The notes under the pieces are model-generated. The model did no database searches, was not told where the DNA came from, and saw only the letters and a list, made by a program, of their open reading frames with translations. A stretch of DNA of 64,000 nucleotides, taken from contig FN649752.1 of assembly GCA_000310025.1 (NCBI GenBank), forward strand, positions 56,695 through 120,694, read 5' to 3'. The translations under genes were made by a program, and so were the position numbers. Positions 29,501 through 40,600 of this stretch are shown in pieces; position 1 is the stretch's first letter, and the number at the start of each line of letters is the position of its first letter. Origin of the DNA: Ectocarpus siliculosus (lineage: Eukaryota; Sar; Phaeophyceae; Ectocarpales; Ectocarpaceae).

Positions 29501-32500
29501 AAAGTGCGTTCCTGCCTCATCGAGGCCCACCAGATTGGCATTGTTTGGTTTGGTGGGTTTATCACTCGGCAGTCTCAGCAGCGTACCCACCTCCTGAACT
29601 ACTATTGGACAAGTCCAATCCGCGCACATCTCGAACAAGACCAGAGTACGTTCAGCATGAAGTTGCCATTGGAAAAGTAAGCGCATCAGTGGAGATCCAG
29701 ATACGGTGGTATAGGGTCGTGGATGTTGCTTATTTAGGGGAAATTTGGCAGAGCACGTCCAGTTCGGCGGGGGGAGAACACTCAACGTGACCGTGTTGGA
29801 TCAAGAAATTTCTCCGTGATCCCGTCCAGTACTCATACGAATTGTGATCGCGGAAGCTGAACTTTTCGTTTGATCCACGGAGGAATCCCTTTTAGATCTC
29901 AGTTAGAGCCTACTTTGGATAACAAAAACGTTTGTCTTGAGAAGCACGATGACCACGACGACAGCGCTGGGCAAGCACAGCGCTGACCACAGGGATGGCA
30001 ACCCTGGGGGGACGTGTTCGTGGCTTGAAAGAAAGCTTGGCGGACTCGGGCATTAACTTTCGTTGAGAAGCACGCTGACTTGTAGTAGACTAGTGGTCAT
30101 CGTGATTCGAACAGTAGTTTGCGGTTAAACAAATGCTTTTTTTGAGAGACTACATGTATGTGTACTTTATAAAAATACTTTTGTGCATATCCTTTACGAC
30201 GTAGTTTGCTATTTAGTCCCTTTTGGAATGAATACATTTCGCCTGTTCGTTGCGTCTTGCTTGTACCCATCAAAGTTCCCATCCATCCACGTTATTTGTG
30301 TGGTTCCTCCAACCTTTGTGGTGGACTTGATTGTCTCATTTGCTATTTCCGCCACATGCTCCTCTTCTCGCTTGGGGGGCGTGGGCGCGTACTAATTTTC
30401 TGCTTGTTGCCTCTGTCATTTCAACATCAACCGTGCATCATGTATGAGGTGGGGTACCTTAGCTTCTCGTAGCACAGTCACCTCAACAATCGGGTGCTCT
30501 GGAAGTTTCTTTGAACGTTTCTCGGGCGAGGCAGGGGGACGGGGTCTGGTACTCCTACTACTGTACAATTTTATTAAGGTTGATGGTGATGGATACTTCT
30601 CCTCTAGATGACTTTCTTCCGTAGTGCGATGTGCTCGTCCATTGATTCATGTGGCGAGGAAGACATTGGTTCGGGGAGGGCGTGGCGGCGGTGAGGGGCA
30701 TCGCATACACGCTTTGTCTAGATCTGTCTTTTGACGGCGTCACAAAGATGCTCGTAGATTACATACGATACACACGCCAACTCTGTGCACTTTAGAGCAG
30801 TTCATGTCCACCTCGCCAGACCCAGAAACAACAACATCCGCCCCTGCCGCAACATTGGTCTAGCTCTCGTGATTTACGTGCACCGTATCTCGACATCGAT
30901 GGGGGCAATGGTGGGGCAGATATTGTAGTCACACGTTTCCGCGTGCTTGCACACACATACTGCTGTATACAATACCTGGAAGGTCGAAAAATCTTGAGGG
31001 AAACGTCTTGTTCCAGCCAGGCCAACCAAACGGAAAGAGGTCGGACGTAAACCTGCCTGAAGTTCAGTTCTAGACTGTAATCATTACTACTGCAGATTTG
31101 AAGAATATGAAAAAATACAGCGTGTACTTGTTGTGCCTTTTTGGGAACAAAAAATGGCGTTATGTAGGCACATGAAACGTAAACGACACACACCATTTCG
31201 TACGAGAACACAGCAAGGAGAAAGGTTTGAGGTGAACACGCTCTCTCACCATGCTGTATGCCACGAAGGAGTGATTCTTTCGTCGAATGCACTGCCGTGG
31301 TTCGGTTGGGAACTTCGCAAGACATTCTCACGTCCGGACATACATACATTTGGGTGCGCTCGAACTGTGGGCGTAGTGACAGGGGACGAGATCTTCTCCC
31401 AAGTTTCCCAAACGAACTCTAAAGGAGGATGGCAATCATCTTGCGTACCCAAACTTCGACTACACGGTTGACAAGGGAAATGAATGACCGACCGATGCCT
31501 AAAATCGCGGTATTTTTCTCCTGTCTGTGTGGCCCCGACCGGATCACCCCAAAATATACCGGGGGTGTACGAAACGGATTTTCAGAGCGAATGGAATGAC
31601 AATGCACACAGAGCGGGTGTCGCCGGTCTTCACACACGCATAGCTTAAGTACCATACGAAAACACCCCATAAGAAAAGTGCTCGTTGGAACATAAACAAA
31701 AAACAAAGTGGCTACCGTCGTCGGCACTTTATTTCCGCAACGCGACAGAAACACGCGAGGGGTGCGGTGCGCTTCGCCGGTACACTGAATAATGGTTTAT
31801 GGTTTCCTCGGCATATTTATTACGTCCACAATTACCGGGGCGGGAGGAAGCGGCCCTGCGCTGGAGTTGTGTCGGTGTTTCGTGAAACATGAGAAGGCAA
31901 CGCTCATGGGAACAACTTGAAGTGCCGGTGAGACAGACGTGGTATTCTAGCAGGCAGCAGGAATGCTTGTGGGAAAAGGTAGGAAAGATACTTTCAGCAC
32001 ACGCGTGGTTTCTCGTGACGCTAGACATCTATCTGTAGGACCCGCAAAGAAAATGCGTGGTTAGAAGCATGTGCTGCATGGTCATCTTGTCGTCAAAATA
32101 GATTTTACGGCAAAATATAAGCGCTTTGGGAAGATACAAGCACTCACTACAGCGGTGTGCATGGTCGACAGCACCGGCTTGCCCACAGACCAGAACGCAA
32201 GCGTTCGAGTGTGCGCAATCAAGAGCACGAAAGCGCCACCTCGACAACGAAATTTCGAAATTTCAATATCATGTCGTGGAGGTGATCATACCGCGATCTT
32301 TTCGCGGACGCTGTGCGCGGTATACCGTGAGTACTACCAACCACCAGAGTGGGTCGGGTACATGGATTCTTGAAAAAATAAAATTTCAGGTCGAATTCCG
32401 TTCACGAACTCGACTTTCGATCTGTCGGCGGAAAGACATGAAAAAAAAAAAAAACGGACCCGCAAGCCGCGCATTGGACACCACAAAAGCGACAAGCTTC

Positions 32501-32795
32501 GGCACGTCCACAAGAAGTGCAGTCGCTTGCACGAAATGTGCTCAAAGTCAAAGGAAAAGGTTCATCGTTATTCTTAATATTCGTATTTTAAAAGGTACCA
32601 TGGGAATGCACAAAGTTCGCCTTGGCTCTATCTAGGTGGGAACACGCTTGATGTGCCCCAACACATGTTCCACTCTCTATGCACACGACACACTCAAAGA
32701 AACAGCCGCTAAATATTCTTCAAGAGCCTGCTGCTTCTCCACAGCACCGTAGCAAACTACTTCTTTTATGCCAAAACCCAAGTAAAAAGACAACA
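29501..32795. other. Long stretch without a supported gene
   Basis: Only short or composition-poor frames; the longest (30792-31349, minus, 185 codons) has no domain and is rich in Cys, Val and aromatic residues as random frames are. Nothing else was noted. Confidence 0.5.
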
Positions 32796-33450
32796 GGCAC
32801 ATGAAACAAATGAATTCAATTCATCCAACTTTCGTGCGAAACAAGGGCAAAAAGATACAGCAATGTTGCGCCCGAGGATTAAATCCTCGTCCAGTAAAAG
32901 AAAAGCAGGCACATGAAACGGATGAATTCAATTCATCCAAATTTTGTGCGAACGAAGGGCAAAAAACCTCGCCACAAAGTTGCGCCTGGGAATTCAATTC
33001 CCGTCAAGTTTGAAGGCGTCGCAAGGTCACGCTATCTAACCTACGTGCTACGTTGGGTGTATTCCGCTACGGGAACAGGGAAGCCATCATCATCCACCAA
33101 GAACGAAAGCAACGCGACAAATTAAAAATATTCGAGACAATAACCAACCGGGTTCCGCTTCGGGGGCAACGGTCTTCCTCGCTCCGAACAATTTAGAATG
33201 ATACAGAAAACGAAGTGTGAGACGAATTCAATTCATCCAACTTCGAGCGAAAAGGGGAGGAAAACACGGCACAACCGATACACACCTACCTAAGGAGCCA
33301 GGCTACATCAAGTCGCAAACCGCAGGTTGCCGCCTTGCTAACGCAGGTATTCCGCTGTTCCGCTACGGGAACAGATGATGAGAGTATCATCAACAACATA
33401 AAATAATCGCAAGACGTGTGTTCCGCTACGGGGATAGCAGCAATTATCAT
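32796..33450. repeat. Palindrome-rich AT-rich repeat cluster
   Basis: Two ~110-bp units in tandem (about 32796-32906 and 32908-33013) open with 'caggcacatgaaac' and contain the palindrome GGATGAATTCAATTCATCC; a third partial copy lies near 33220-33275. Each full unit carries a second, different perfect palindrome at the same place (CGAGGATTAAATCCTCG against GGGAATTCAATTCCC), so pairing is kept while sequence changes. From 33055 to 33440 the hairpin GTTCCGCTACGGGAAC recurs as full or partial copies at 33058, 33357 and 33419, with a variant near 33150. No gene seen. Confidence 0.7.
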
Positions 33451-33509
33451 CGCAATTATCATCTACGGGGTGGGGCGGGCAAGGGGAGGGGGGGTGGGGG
33501 GGGGGGGGG

Positions 33510-33609
33510 NNNNNNNNNNNNNNNNNNNNNNNNNNNNNNNNNNNNNNNNNNNNNNNNNNNNNNNNNNNNNNNNNNNNNNNNNNNNNNNNNNNNNNNNNNN
33601 NNNNNNNNN
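33510..33609. other. Assembly gap (100 N)
   Basis: A run of exactly 100 unknown bases preceded by a long G tract, where sequencing or assembly probably failed. Frames reported across it have no meaning. Confidence 0.99.
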
Positions 33610-33691
33610 GGCTCTTGCCCCAGCTGGGCGTATTCAAACTATACTAATAATATGCAACATCGGGACGCAGGAGGAAACTCATACACACGGA

Positions 33692-33695
33692 TTTT

Positions 33696-33751
<56 letters not shown>

Positions 33752-33785
33752 CTCGCTCTCGCTCTCGCTCTATCTGTGTCTGTCT
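33692..33785. repeat. (CT)n / (CTCTCG)n microsatellite
   Basis: About 27 CT dinucleotides followed by four CTCTCG-type units and a TGTCTGTC tail. It sits just right of the gap and probably contributes to it. Confidence 0.95.
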
Positions 33786-34134
33786 GTCTAAAATTGAATT
33801 TACTCACAAACATGGATACAAGCCTCAAACATACACCCAGAGAACACACAAACAAACGTCAGCGGGCACCACACCCTCGGTCAAATTTACGCTTATATGC
33901 ATAACAACACCTTTCAGACCTACCGGTGCTTCCTACTCTTTCGTTCAGCTCTACATATCTAGACATTTTTGAGCGTTCGACATCAGCAATAGAGTGCAGC
34001 ATGCGCCAAGCATGGTACAATTTCCGGCGTGTGTGCGCGCCCAACCCTGCCAATTTTAAAATTTGGTCTACATCGTTAAAAAAAGGGGGGGGGGGGGCAT
34101 GTACAAACAGAGAGACAGGCGCGGCACACGTTGG

Positions 34135-34959
34135 CTACGTGTGGGTGTTGAACTTGGGAGTCTGGCACCTACTCGGCGAAGCGACGCGCTGGCGCTTGGC
34201 TTCCGGCTCGTCAACCCAAATCTCTTCTCCCTTCTCGCCTCCAGCCCCTGTCTCCGTGTCCCAGCTCGAGCGTCCACAGTCACCCAGGTGGTCCAGCTGC
34301 TTCGTTGTCTGCTGCTGGAGACGTCCTTGCACGGGAGACGGCGTGATGTGGGTCGAAGGAGAAAGCAGAGCGAAGAGAGCGACTGCTGACTCCGCGTCTC
34401 GGATTCGCGGCTCAGCGCGCGGGAGTTTTGTCGGCGCGTTCACCATCCTCACCAGCCCCTCGGCGCCGGACCCGAGGCGCCGCCCGCTGGTCAGCGACGC
34501 CACCTCCGCATCCATGGACGCGTCGCTGTCGCTCCCGCTGCATGCAGCAAGCCCTCTCGCGCCGCCGCCGCCGCCGCCGCCAGCAGAGTTGGAGCTGCTC
34601 GAGAATTCAAAGTTGGAGCTGCTGCTCACCACGTTTGCGTGCAATTCGGCAACCGAGGGCGGTGAGCACTGGCGCAGGGTAAACTTCCCGTCGAACGATC
34701 TGCTGGGGGGGCGGATGGTGTAGCGCGGCGGCGGTCGGTGTGCCTGCTGGCCGGTGGCGGCGGGTGCGGCCATGCCCTCCTCCTGTTGTTGCTGTTGTCG
34801 TTGCCCAATGGTCAGCAGTCCCTTGGAACCCTCTTGTGATGGAATGGAGAGCTGTTGCCCACATGCCGAAAGAGAATGCGGGCGGCACATGGTTGTGTCC
34901 CCCACGAAAGCGCGCGTGTCCCAGCTCGCTGCAGGCGCCGCCGAGCGCGTGCGGTCCAT
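34135..34959 (-). CDS. Low-complexity, probably nuclear protein, single exon
   Basis: Uninterrupted 274-codon frame from ATG at 34959 to stop at 34135. Features seen: a Gln run (QRQQQQQEEG, about 55-62), proline-rich PPPRYTIRPPSRS, a Ser-rich stretch with SSSSNFEFSSSSN, a seven-Gly run, an acidic SGSDSDASMDAE patch, several S/T-P dipeptides, and a basic EAKRQRVASPSRC segment near the end that looks like a nuclear localisation signal with phospho-sites. No fold or family recognised. Length, start and composition support a real gene, though GC-rich DNA can keep frames open by chance, and exons may be missing on either side. Confidence 0.45.
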   Translation of the reverse strand: MDRTRSAAPAASWDTRAFVGDTTMCRPHSLSACGQQLSIPSQEGSKGLLTIGQRQQQQQEEGMAAPAATGQQAHRPPPRYTIRPPSRSFDGKFTLRQCSPPSVAELHANVVSSSSNFEFSSSSNSAGGGGGGGARGLAACSGSDSDASMDAEVASLTSGRRLGSGAEGLVRMVNAPTKLPRAEPRIRDAESAVALFALLSPSTHITPSPVQGRLQQQTTKQLDHLGDCGRSSWDTETGAGGEKGEEIWVDEPEAKRQRVASPSRCQTPKFNTHT

Positions 34960-36060
34960 AGTGACAGTAGTGCCGAGTTGCTGGTGGTGGTCTGAAATGG
35001 TTCTTTTGTTGCGCGGAGATCGCGCTTGCGTAAGTGTGCGGCTGCTGGTCGTGCGAGGAGCGAGCTGAGAATCTCAAAGAGGCCAATGTCGCACGTTCTC
35101 CGACGTACGGAGATCGTCAACTCCTTCCTTTTGGCGCCAAACTTTTGAATTTGAATTTTTTACTTGGTTTGAGAGAGGGCTTGCGGCCAGCTGACATCAG
35201 AGATACAACGGCTGACGTTTGTGTGTGCCGGTTGGAAGAAAGAACACATTCGGGTTCAAGTTCAAATGTGGCCTCTGGTGGGCGGCTGTTCGCCAGCGGC
35301 TGGTCGGTCGGCCTGTGTTGAGAGGAGCGTTCTGCGCATGAACGATGTGAAGGTGCGCCTGTCTACTGGCACTGCTGGTGGACGTTGTTTCTTTCATTCA
35401 TGATGGATAGCATGAAGGGCGACCCGACATTGGCCAATGTTGAACACGTATCTACAGTAGTAGTAGTAGTACTTAGCATATATATATGCTATGTGCATGG
35501 AACGACATGCACATCGTGTAATTAATTGTTCATGGACTGCTGTTCGCTCGAAAAAAGGTTTTCTTCCCGCACTCGCTGCAAAGACTTCCAGCACATATTC
35601 TCCGACGCTGTTGTGGAATAAGTTGTCTCGAACGTAGATATCATACAGCAGCAGTCGTTCTGGTTGTACATCATGTAATATGAAATGTAGTCAGACTGGT
35701 TGTACATCATGTAGACAATATGAAATGTATTCAGAAGTAAGAATTGCAAGCTCTTGGAAATCGACGACGCGAAAAGTGTAGACGTCTACCTACATCTGCT
35801 GCTGCTGTGCTGCTGTAGACAAGGAGATGTGGACCACAGACAATGTGTGAAAACCTGTCCTCGTTGAACCAGCAGCAGTACAGCAGTCTGCACCTGCTGC
35901 AAAATACTCAAAACCTTGTCAATACAGATAAGTTTTGAAAAAAATTGTGCGCGCGGTGTTCTCAAGAGACAAGTACATACTGCAACCAAACGGCGATGAT
36001 GACGACAACAAATAATAGAGTAGGTCACCTGGTACCTCTCGTCAGTGGATGTAGGGTGTA
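34960..36060. other. Intergenic stretch with a short tandem repeat
   Basis: No gene seen. Near 35658-35735 a unit of about 40 bp ('ctggttgtacatcatgta...atatgaaatgta') is present twice in tandem. CAG/CTG clusters occur near 35800-35900. Confidence 0.5.
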
Positions 36061-37614
36061 GACAACCCGCGTTATAAAGGCAGGCACATCAGATGAAGGA
36101 AGGAGGAAAAAAACAGAACGAAAATGGCAATCCCCCCCTCCCTTTGGGACCACGGCCGCGGTGCGTAATTTATTTCCCAAAGGTTAGAAGGCAAATTAGT
36201 ACATTGACGTCCGGAATATCACCTTGTAGGTGGGATGACAACGCTTGGCACACCCGGCCCTACCCGTTTAGTGTGTAAATCTGCCCACGTTTTTCATTCC
36301 GCCGGAAAGACCGACGCCTTTCAATGGCCAGCCGGTTCGCCCGGCCGATGCGAAAGAACCACACCGGGTACCCGTAGCAGAAGTCTAACGTACTGGACAA
36401 GGGTCTCCAAACTGCAACCAAAGGGCTGTGAGGAACTCTGAACAGAGGGCACCGGTCTCAACGGATATTGGGGAGTTGGGACCTTTTGAAAGGTCCTCTC
36501 CGAATCCCCCCCTCCTTTCAGGAGCCTCTCTGTTTTGTTAGAGAAGAATTCTAGCGGTAACCGTTACCCGACCGGCTGGCGTTGGGTCGAACCACTTCTG
36601 AACAGCATTCCTCGGCGCGAGTTTTACGGGTGGGTACGCTACATGCCGACCACGGCATCAGATGTTCCTTCCACAGTAGTCAAAATGACAACGTGTCTTT
36701 GCTTCCTTGCACCGCCGTATTCTGGCGGTTCCACCGTTTTTTGGTGGGTGGCGGGGTTTGAACCCGCGGATCATCTTCCGCCAAAATCCGACGTCTCACC
36801 AAGACGCCAAATGTGAAAAAGAGGGAATGTCTCCCCCCTCCGCTCGTGAGTTGGGACAGCAGTGCTACAGGCCACCTCCATCTAATTTAACAACCCACAT
36901 AGACCTCCCTCCTCATAAGGGGCTAATATCCACATCGCTTCGATTCGAGAAATTCGTTTATACATGTCCTCCTACATCATACTTGTATTCTAGACAAAAC
37001 TCCTCCCCCTCTTCGCATTGCCCCCACACGGCCATCGGTGATCGGTCCTGTTGGAACAATGCTCCTTCCGTCCTCTCGAGGACGGGCCGTCAATGGGCTA
37101 ACAACAAAGGCATTGCAAGACACGAGTACTCCCCCCCTCCCTCCTCTTCGCTTTAGCCACACATCAATGCGCGTTCCTTCCCCCAAGACCAAATCGCACG
37201 ACGCCTTTGTCGCGGGCCTCGAAATGAGTGAACACGATTTGGTTTGTCGTGCTTGGGGCACAAAGGGTGCTGGTTTTCATTGGTGCCAGCGGTAGCCTAC
37301 GAGCTGGCATCTACTCCGATTGCCGCATCCAAGGCGCGCCTGAAGACAGGGGAGTGTTACACAGCATGCGGCGGCGGCGGTGGCAGCAACACGTTGACAC
37401 GGGAGGGAAGGGTAGAGCCCAGATCATCACTCCATGAGGGCGAAGAACGCATTCGATTGACTAGACGTTCTTTTCGAGGACAGGCGGCGAGATGCATGGA
37501 AAAAAAACGCTGACATCAAATTCCTGACTACCAACGAGGGGTGAATCGTCCGCTGGTTAATGCCAGGCGGCGAAAATACTAGACAAACATATTCGCTTCT
37601 AAACAAGACCTTAC
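36061..37614. other. Stretch without a supported gene, left of the VPS9 exons
   Basis: The 3' end of the VPS9 gene should fall here, because its last recognised exon ends in phase 2. A possible terminal exon after an acceptor near 37465 (reading NAFFALME, stop near 37433) is too weak to call. Short hairpins such as GGACCTTTTGAAAGGTCC (36480) and a tRNA-like block are present. Confidence 0.4.
36734..36811 (-). other. tRNA-like sequence with 3' CCA (pseudogene or SINE head)
   Basis: On the minus strand: an A-box-like TGGCGTCTTGGTGAGACG that can form a D-arm, then 30 nt later a perfect T-arm (GCGGG-TTCAAAC-CCCGC) matching the B box, then CACCCACCA. There is no 5' strand to pair with CACCCAC, no clean anticodon stem, and no T-run terminator, so it is not a working tRNA gene. 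A CCA tail in the DNA suggests a copy of a processed tRNA or a tRNA-derived element. Confidence 0.35.
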
Positions 37615-40600
37615 CTCCGAAAATCTTGCTCGGACATGCCCACCGCAGCTCCGTTGAGGGTCATCAGGAACTCCACCGCACTCCTAAGAGCGACGAAGCA
37701 GTAGCCCGGCCTACTCACGAGCACGAGCAACAAGCAAGAGGTGGTGAGAACGGAAGCCCAGGCGGCGTGTGAACGCACGTGGTGATGTAAGCAGTTGGAA
37801 AAGCAAAACAATGAGCGAGCTGGAGCTACAGCCTTTTATCCTTCTTGTACTTAAATAATAGCAGCATCCACTACTAAATACTGCTGTACCTTTCCTTTCG
37901 GCTTGATATGTGGCCCTTCCCCCATGTCGCAATTTCCGCAAAACGCGCTGCATTGTACTCGTGAACCGAACGAATGCCCTGTGCTTTAGTCAACGCCAAA
38001 GGCCCCTCGCCAATCGTTCGACGCGCTCGAAAACGCGCCTTTGCGGATCTGCTGAGTGGCTTCCACACCGCTGGCGGCGTGGGCATCCTACTATTACAGA
38101 TAGGTATGTAGGCTGCCACGATTCCGAGAGCACTTTACCTAGACATGAGCGCCACGGGGCTGTGAAACGCCTGGACGTACTCGCACATGGAATGAAGCCT
38201 CGGCACTCTCGCCCGCAGCACCACGTAAATCAACACCGGCAAGAAGTCATCCGCGGTGCCGGCGGGATCACGCTCGGGTCGCCAGGATGAAACATTGCTG
38301 TCTCCTTCTCCTCTTCCTTTTCCTCCACCTCCACCGCCACCACGTCCGACCCCTTGCTTGAAGCGACGGCCCTGATCGATAAGGGCGAAAAGGGTATCGC
38401 AGCAACGCACCACGCGTGACACGATGTCTCCGGGGCACCGCCCACGGCCCATTTTGCGCAATTCCTCCTGCGTATTCAGCGGGATAGATGTTGTAGTAGA
38501 GGGGGGTTGGGCGGGGGGGCGAAATGAGACAAAGATTTCAACAAAAGATTCGTTCAAAATGGCTGCATATAAAATTTCTTTTCAGTTGCACCAGCAAGCA
38601 GGAGGAAAGGGCCATGTGAACGTTGACCGCCAAACATTTCTCGTCTGCGTAAAATATGTCCTACATGTCACGGCAGCCGAGCGTAGCCCTGACTAGGGAC
38701 TATCGTCCTCTCTTTCACACCGAAAGGCAAGCACACATTCTCAAGCTCCTTTTTCCGGCGCAAAACAAATATCTGATAGCTGATGACGATACGTCATCTG
38801 GTCCCTTTCAAACCACAGCAGCAGCAGCAGCACACTCAACGCGCGCAACCTCCGCAAGACGCAGCTCTTCAAGACACCTCCGCCACCACTGGCACTCGCA
38901 CCGTTACCAAACCTCCACCCACTAACAAGGATGGGATTGGCCCGGCAGCAGCGAGCTGGGGCACACGTGTTTTCGTGCGCGGTCTTGTGCACTTTGCACG
39001 GCTGTCCTAGTTACGTTTCCAGCACGTGCGTTTGTCGTCCGTTGCAGCAGTGAGGCTCATCACATCATCACAACGCCCAAGGAAACAACGATGATATCTA
39101 TGCAGATACTCTACAAAAACCAACCTTGAACATGCCCGTTCAATGCAACTGGTGAAACAAAAAACAGAGATTCCATGTTTTTTTGGCACTCGAACTTGAG
39201 ACGCTCTGTCATTGCCCAGACCGCAGTAGTTGCTTCCGAACTTGGATCGGTCGAGATCTACTCGAATCCTATAACAACGCCGTGCAAGGTGGTTTTCTGC
39301 CGCACCTGTGCCAAGGTTAACACGGTCTCCTCGCGAGCGTAAACGCTGACGTTCAGGTCGTGCGGGGTGAGGAACTGTAACGACTGCAGGCGGGCGGAGA
39401 TGGAAGCATCCACGGCTCCGTCAAGCTTGCTGCCGAACGCCAGCGGGTGGATCTTGGACATGACGAACCTCGAATTATCCAGAGGCCGATCAGAGAAAAA
39501 TCGGTTTTCAACAACAATAAATTTCATCGAATACAGTAACACGCCCGAAAGACAAACGACAAGCATAAAACTAACGGGGGGGGGGAATCCTTCATGGGCA
39601 TCAATTGTGTACAACACGGCCCAAGCGTGCAAGCAGTATCCTGACAACTATATTAAACACACCGGATGCATTCTAACGCAACAAAGAGGCAGCGCATGTA
39701 TCAGCTAAAAAACATCAAAGGGGCCTAGACGCGAGCGAAGACGACACATGGGCGTGTCGATCTCAACCTCCACCGCTCCATCTACATCATGATCACCTTT
39801 CAAGGTGCTCTCGGCACGCGACGAGGCTGTCATAACCGAGCTCAGCCCACGACGTGTGTACCCCCATGGCGTTTTGCATCGCCAAGAAAAACTCGGCGCA
39901 CCTGTGGTTCGGACAATTATCGGGGTGCCGCTCATGGTTATGACTCACGAGAACCGAACGGCCGAACACAAGAGTCGTTCTGCTCGGTGGTTGACGGCAT
40001 GCCGAGAAATTGACTGCGTCGGAGCCGTCTGTTGTACTGCCTTGCCCGTGAGACTTGATCGCTTTGACTACGACAGCAGTAGCGTTTCAATAACAATCCG
40101 ACCTTGCCTTGTGCATCACGTACTTGAGAACACTCTTCTCTTTCTCTGTTGCCAAGAAAGGGTCCCTGAAGGGGTGATTAACCGTTCACCGGCGGAGGTA
40201 TTTCGCTCTTGTTGCAATGTGGCGAGGAATTGCCAAGGCCGACATTGGTCGGCCGTGCTAGTGATAAGAAAGGGCAAATACGAGAGTTGAGCCTCGGGGG
40301 CACCCTTGACACAATCGTGATTCCTCCGGCTGGTCATAGCAGGCGGAGAATCTTTCCTTGTAAACATTGTCTGACTCAGAGAACGTTGTTCGTGCAGCTT
40401 CGGAACCTTGCACTTTGTACGTGCGTCACTACATTTACCACTAGGAAGATACCTACATCCTTGTCTCCACAAATGGGTGATTCACGCACAGCCGTGATAG
40501 GTGATGAGTGCTACCACGAACGCACAATGAACGAGCACAGAATGAAAATAAATCAGGACCCGTAGGGTTACCCAAGGAAGCAGCATCCCTCGGCTGAAGT

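Noticed and set aside
29291-29785. 164-codon minus-strand frame opposite the small acidic ORF
   Set aside because: No motif; the plus-strand frame has the more protein-like acidic segment, although it is weak too.
33338-33972. Frames running across the N gap
   Set aside because: They contain 33-34 unknown residues and translate a G tract and a CT microsatellite.
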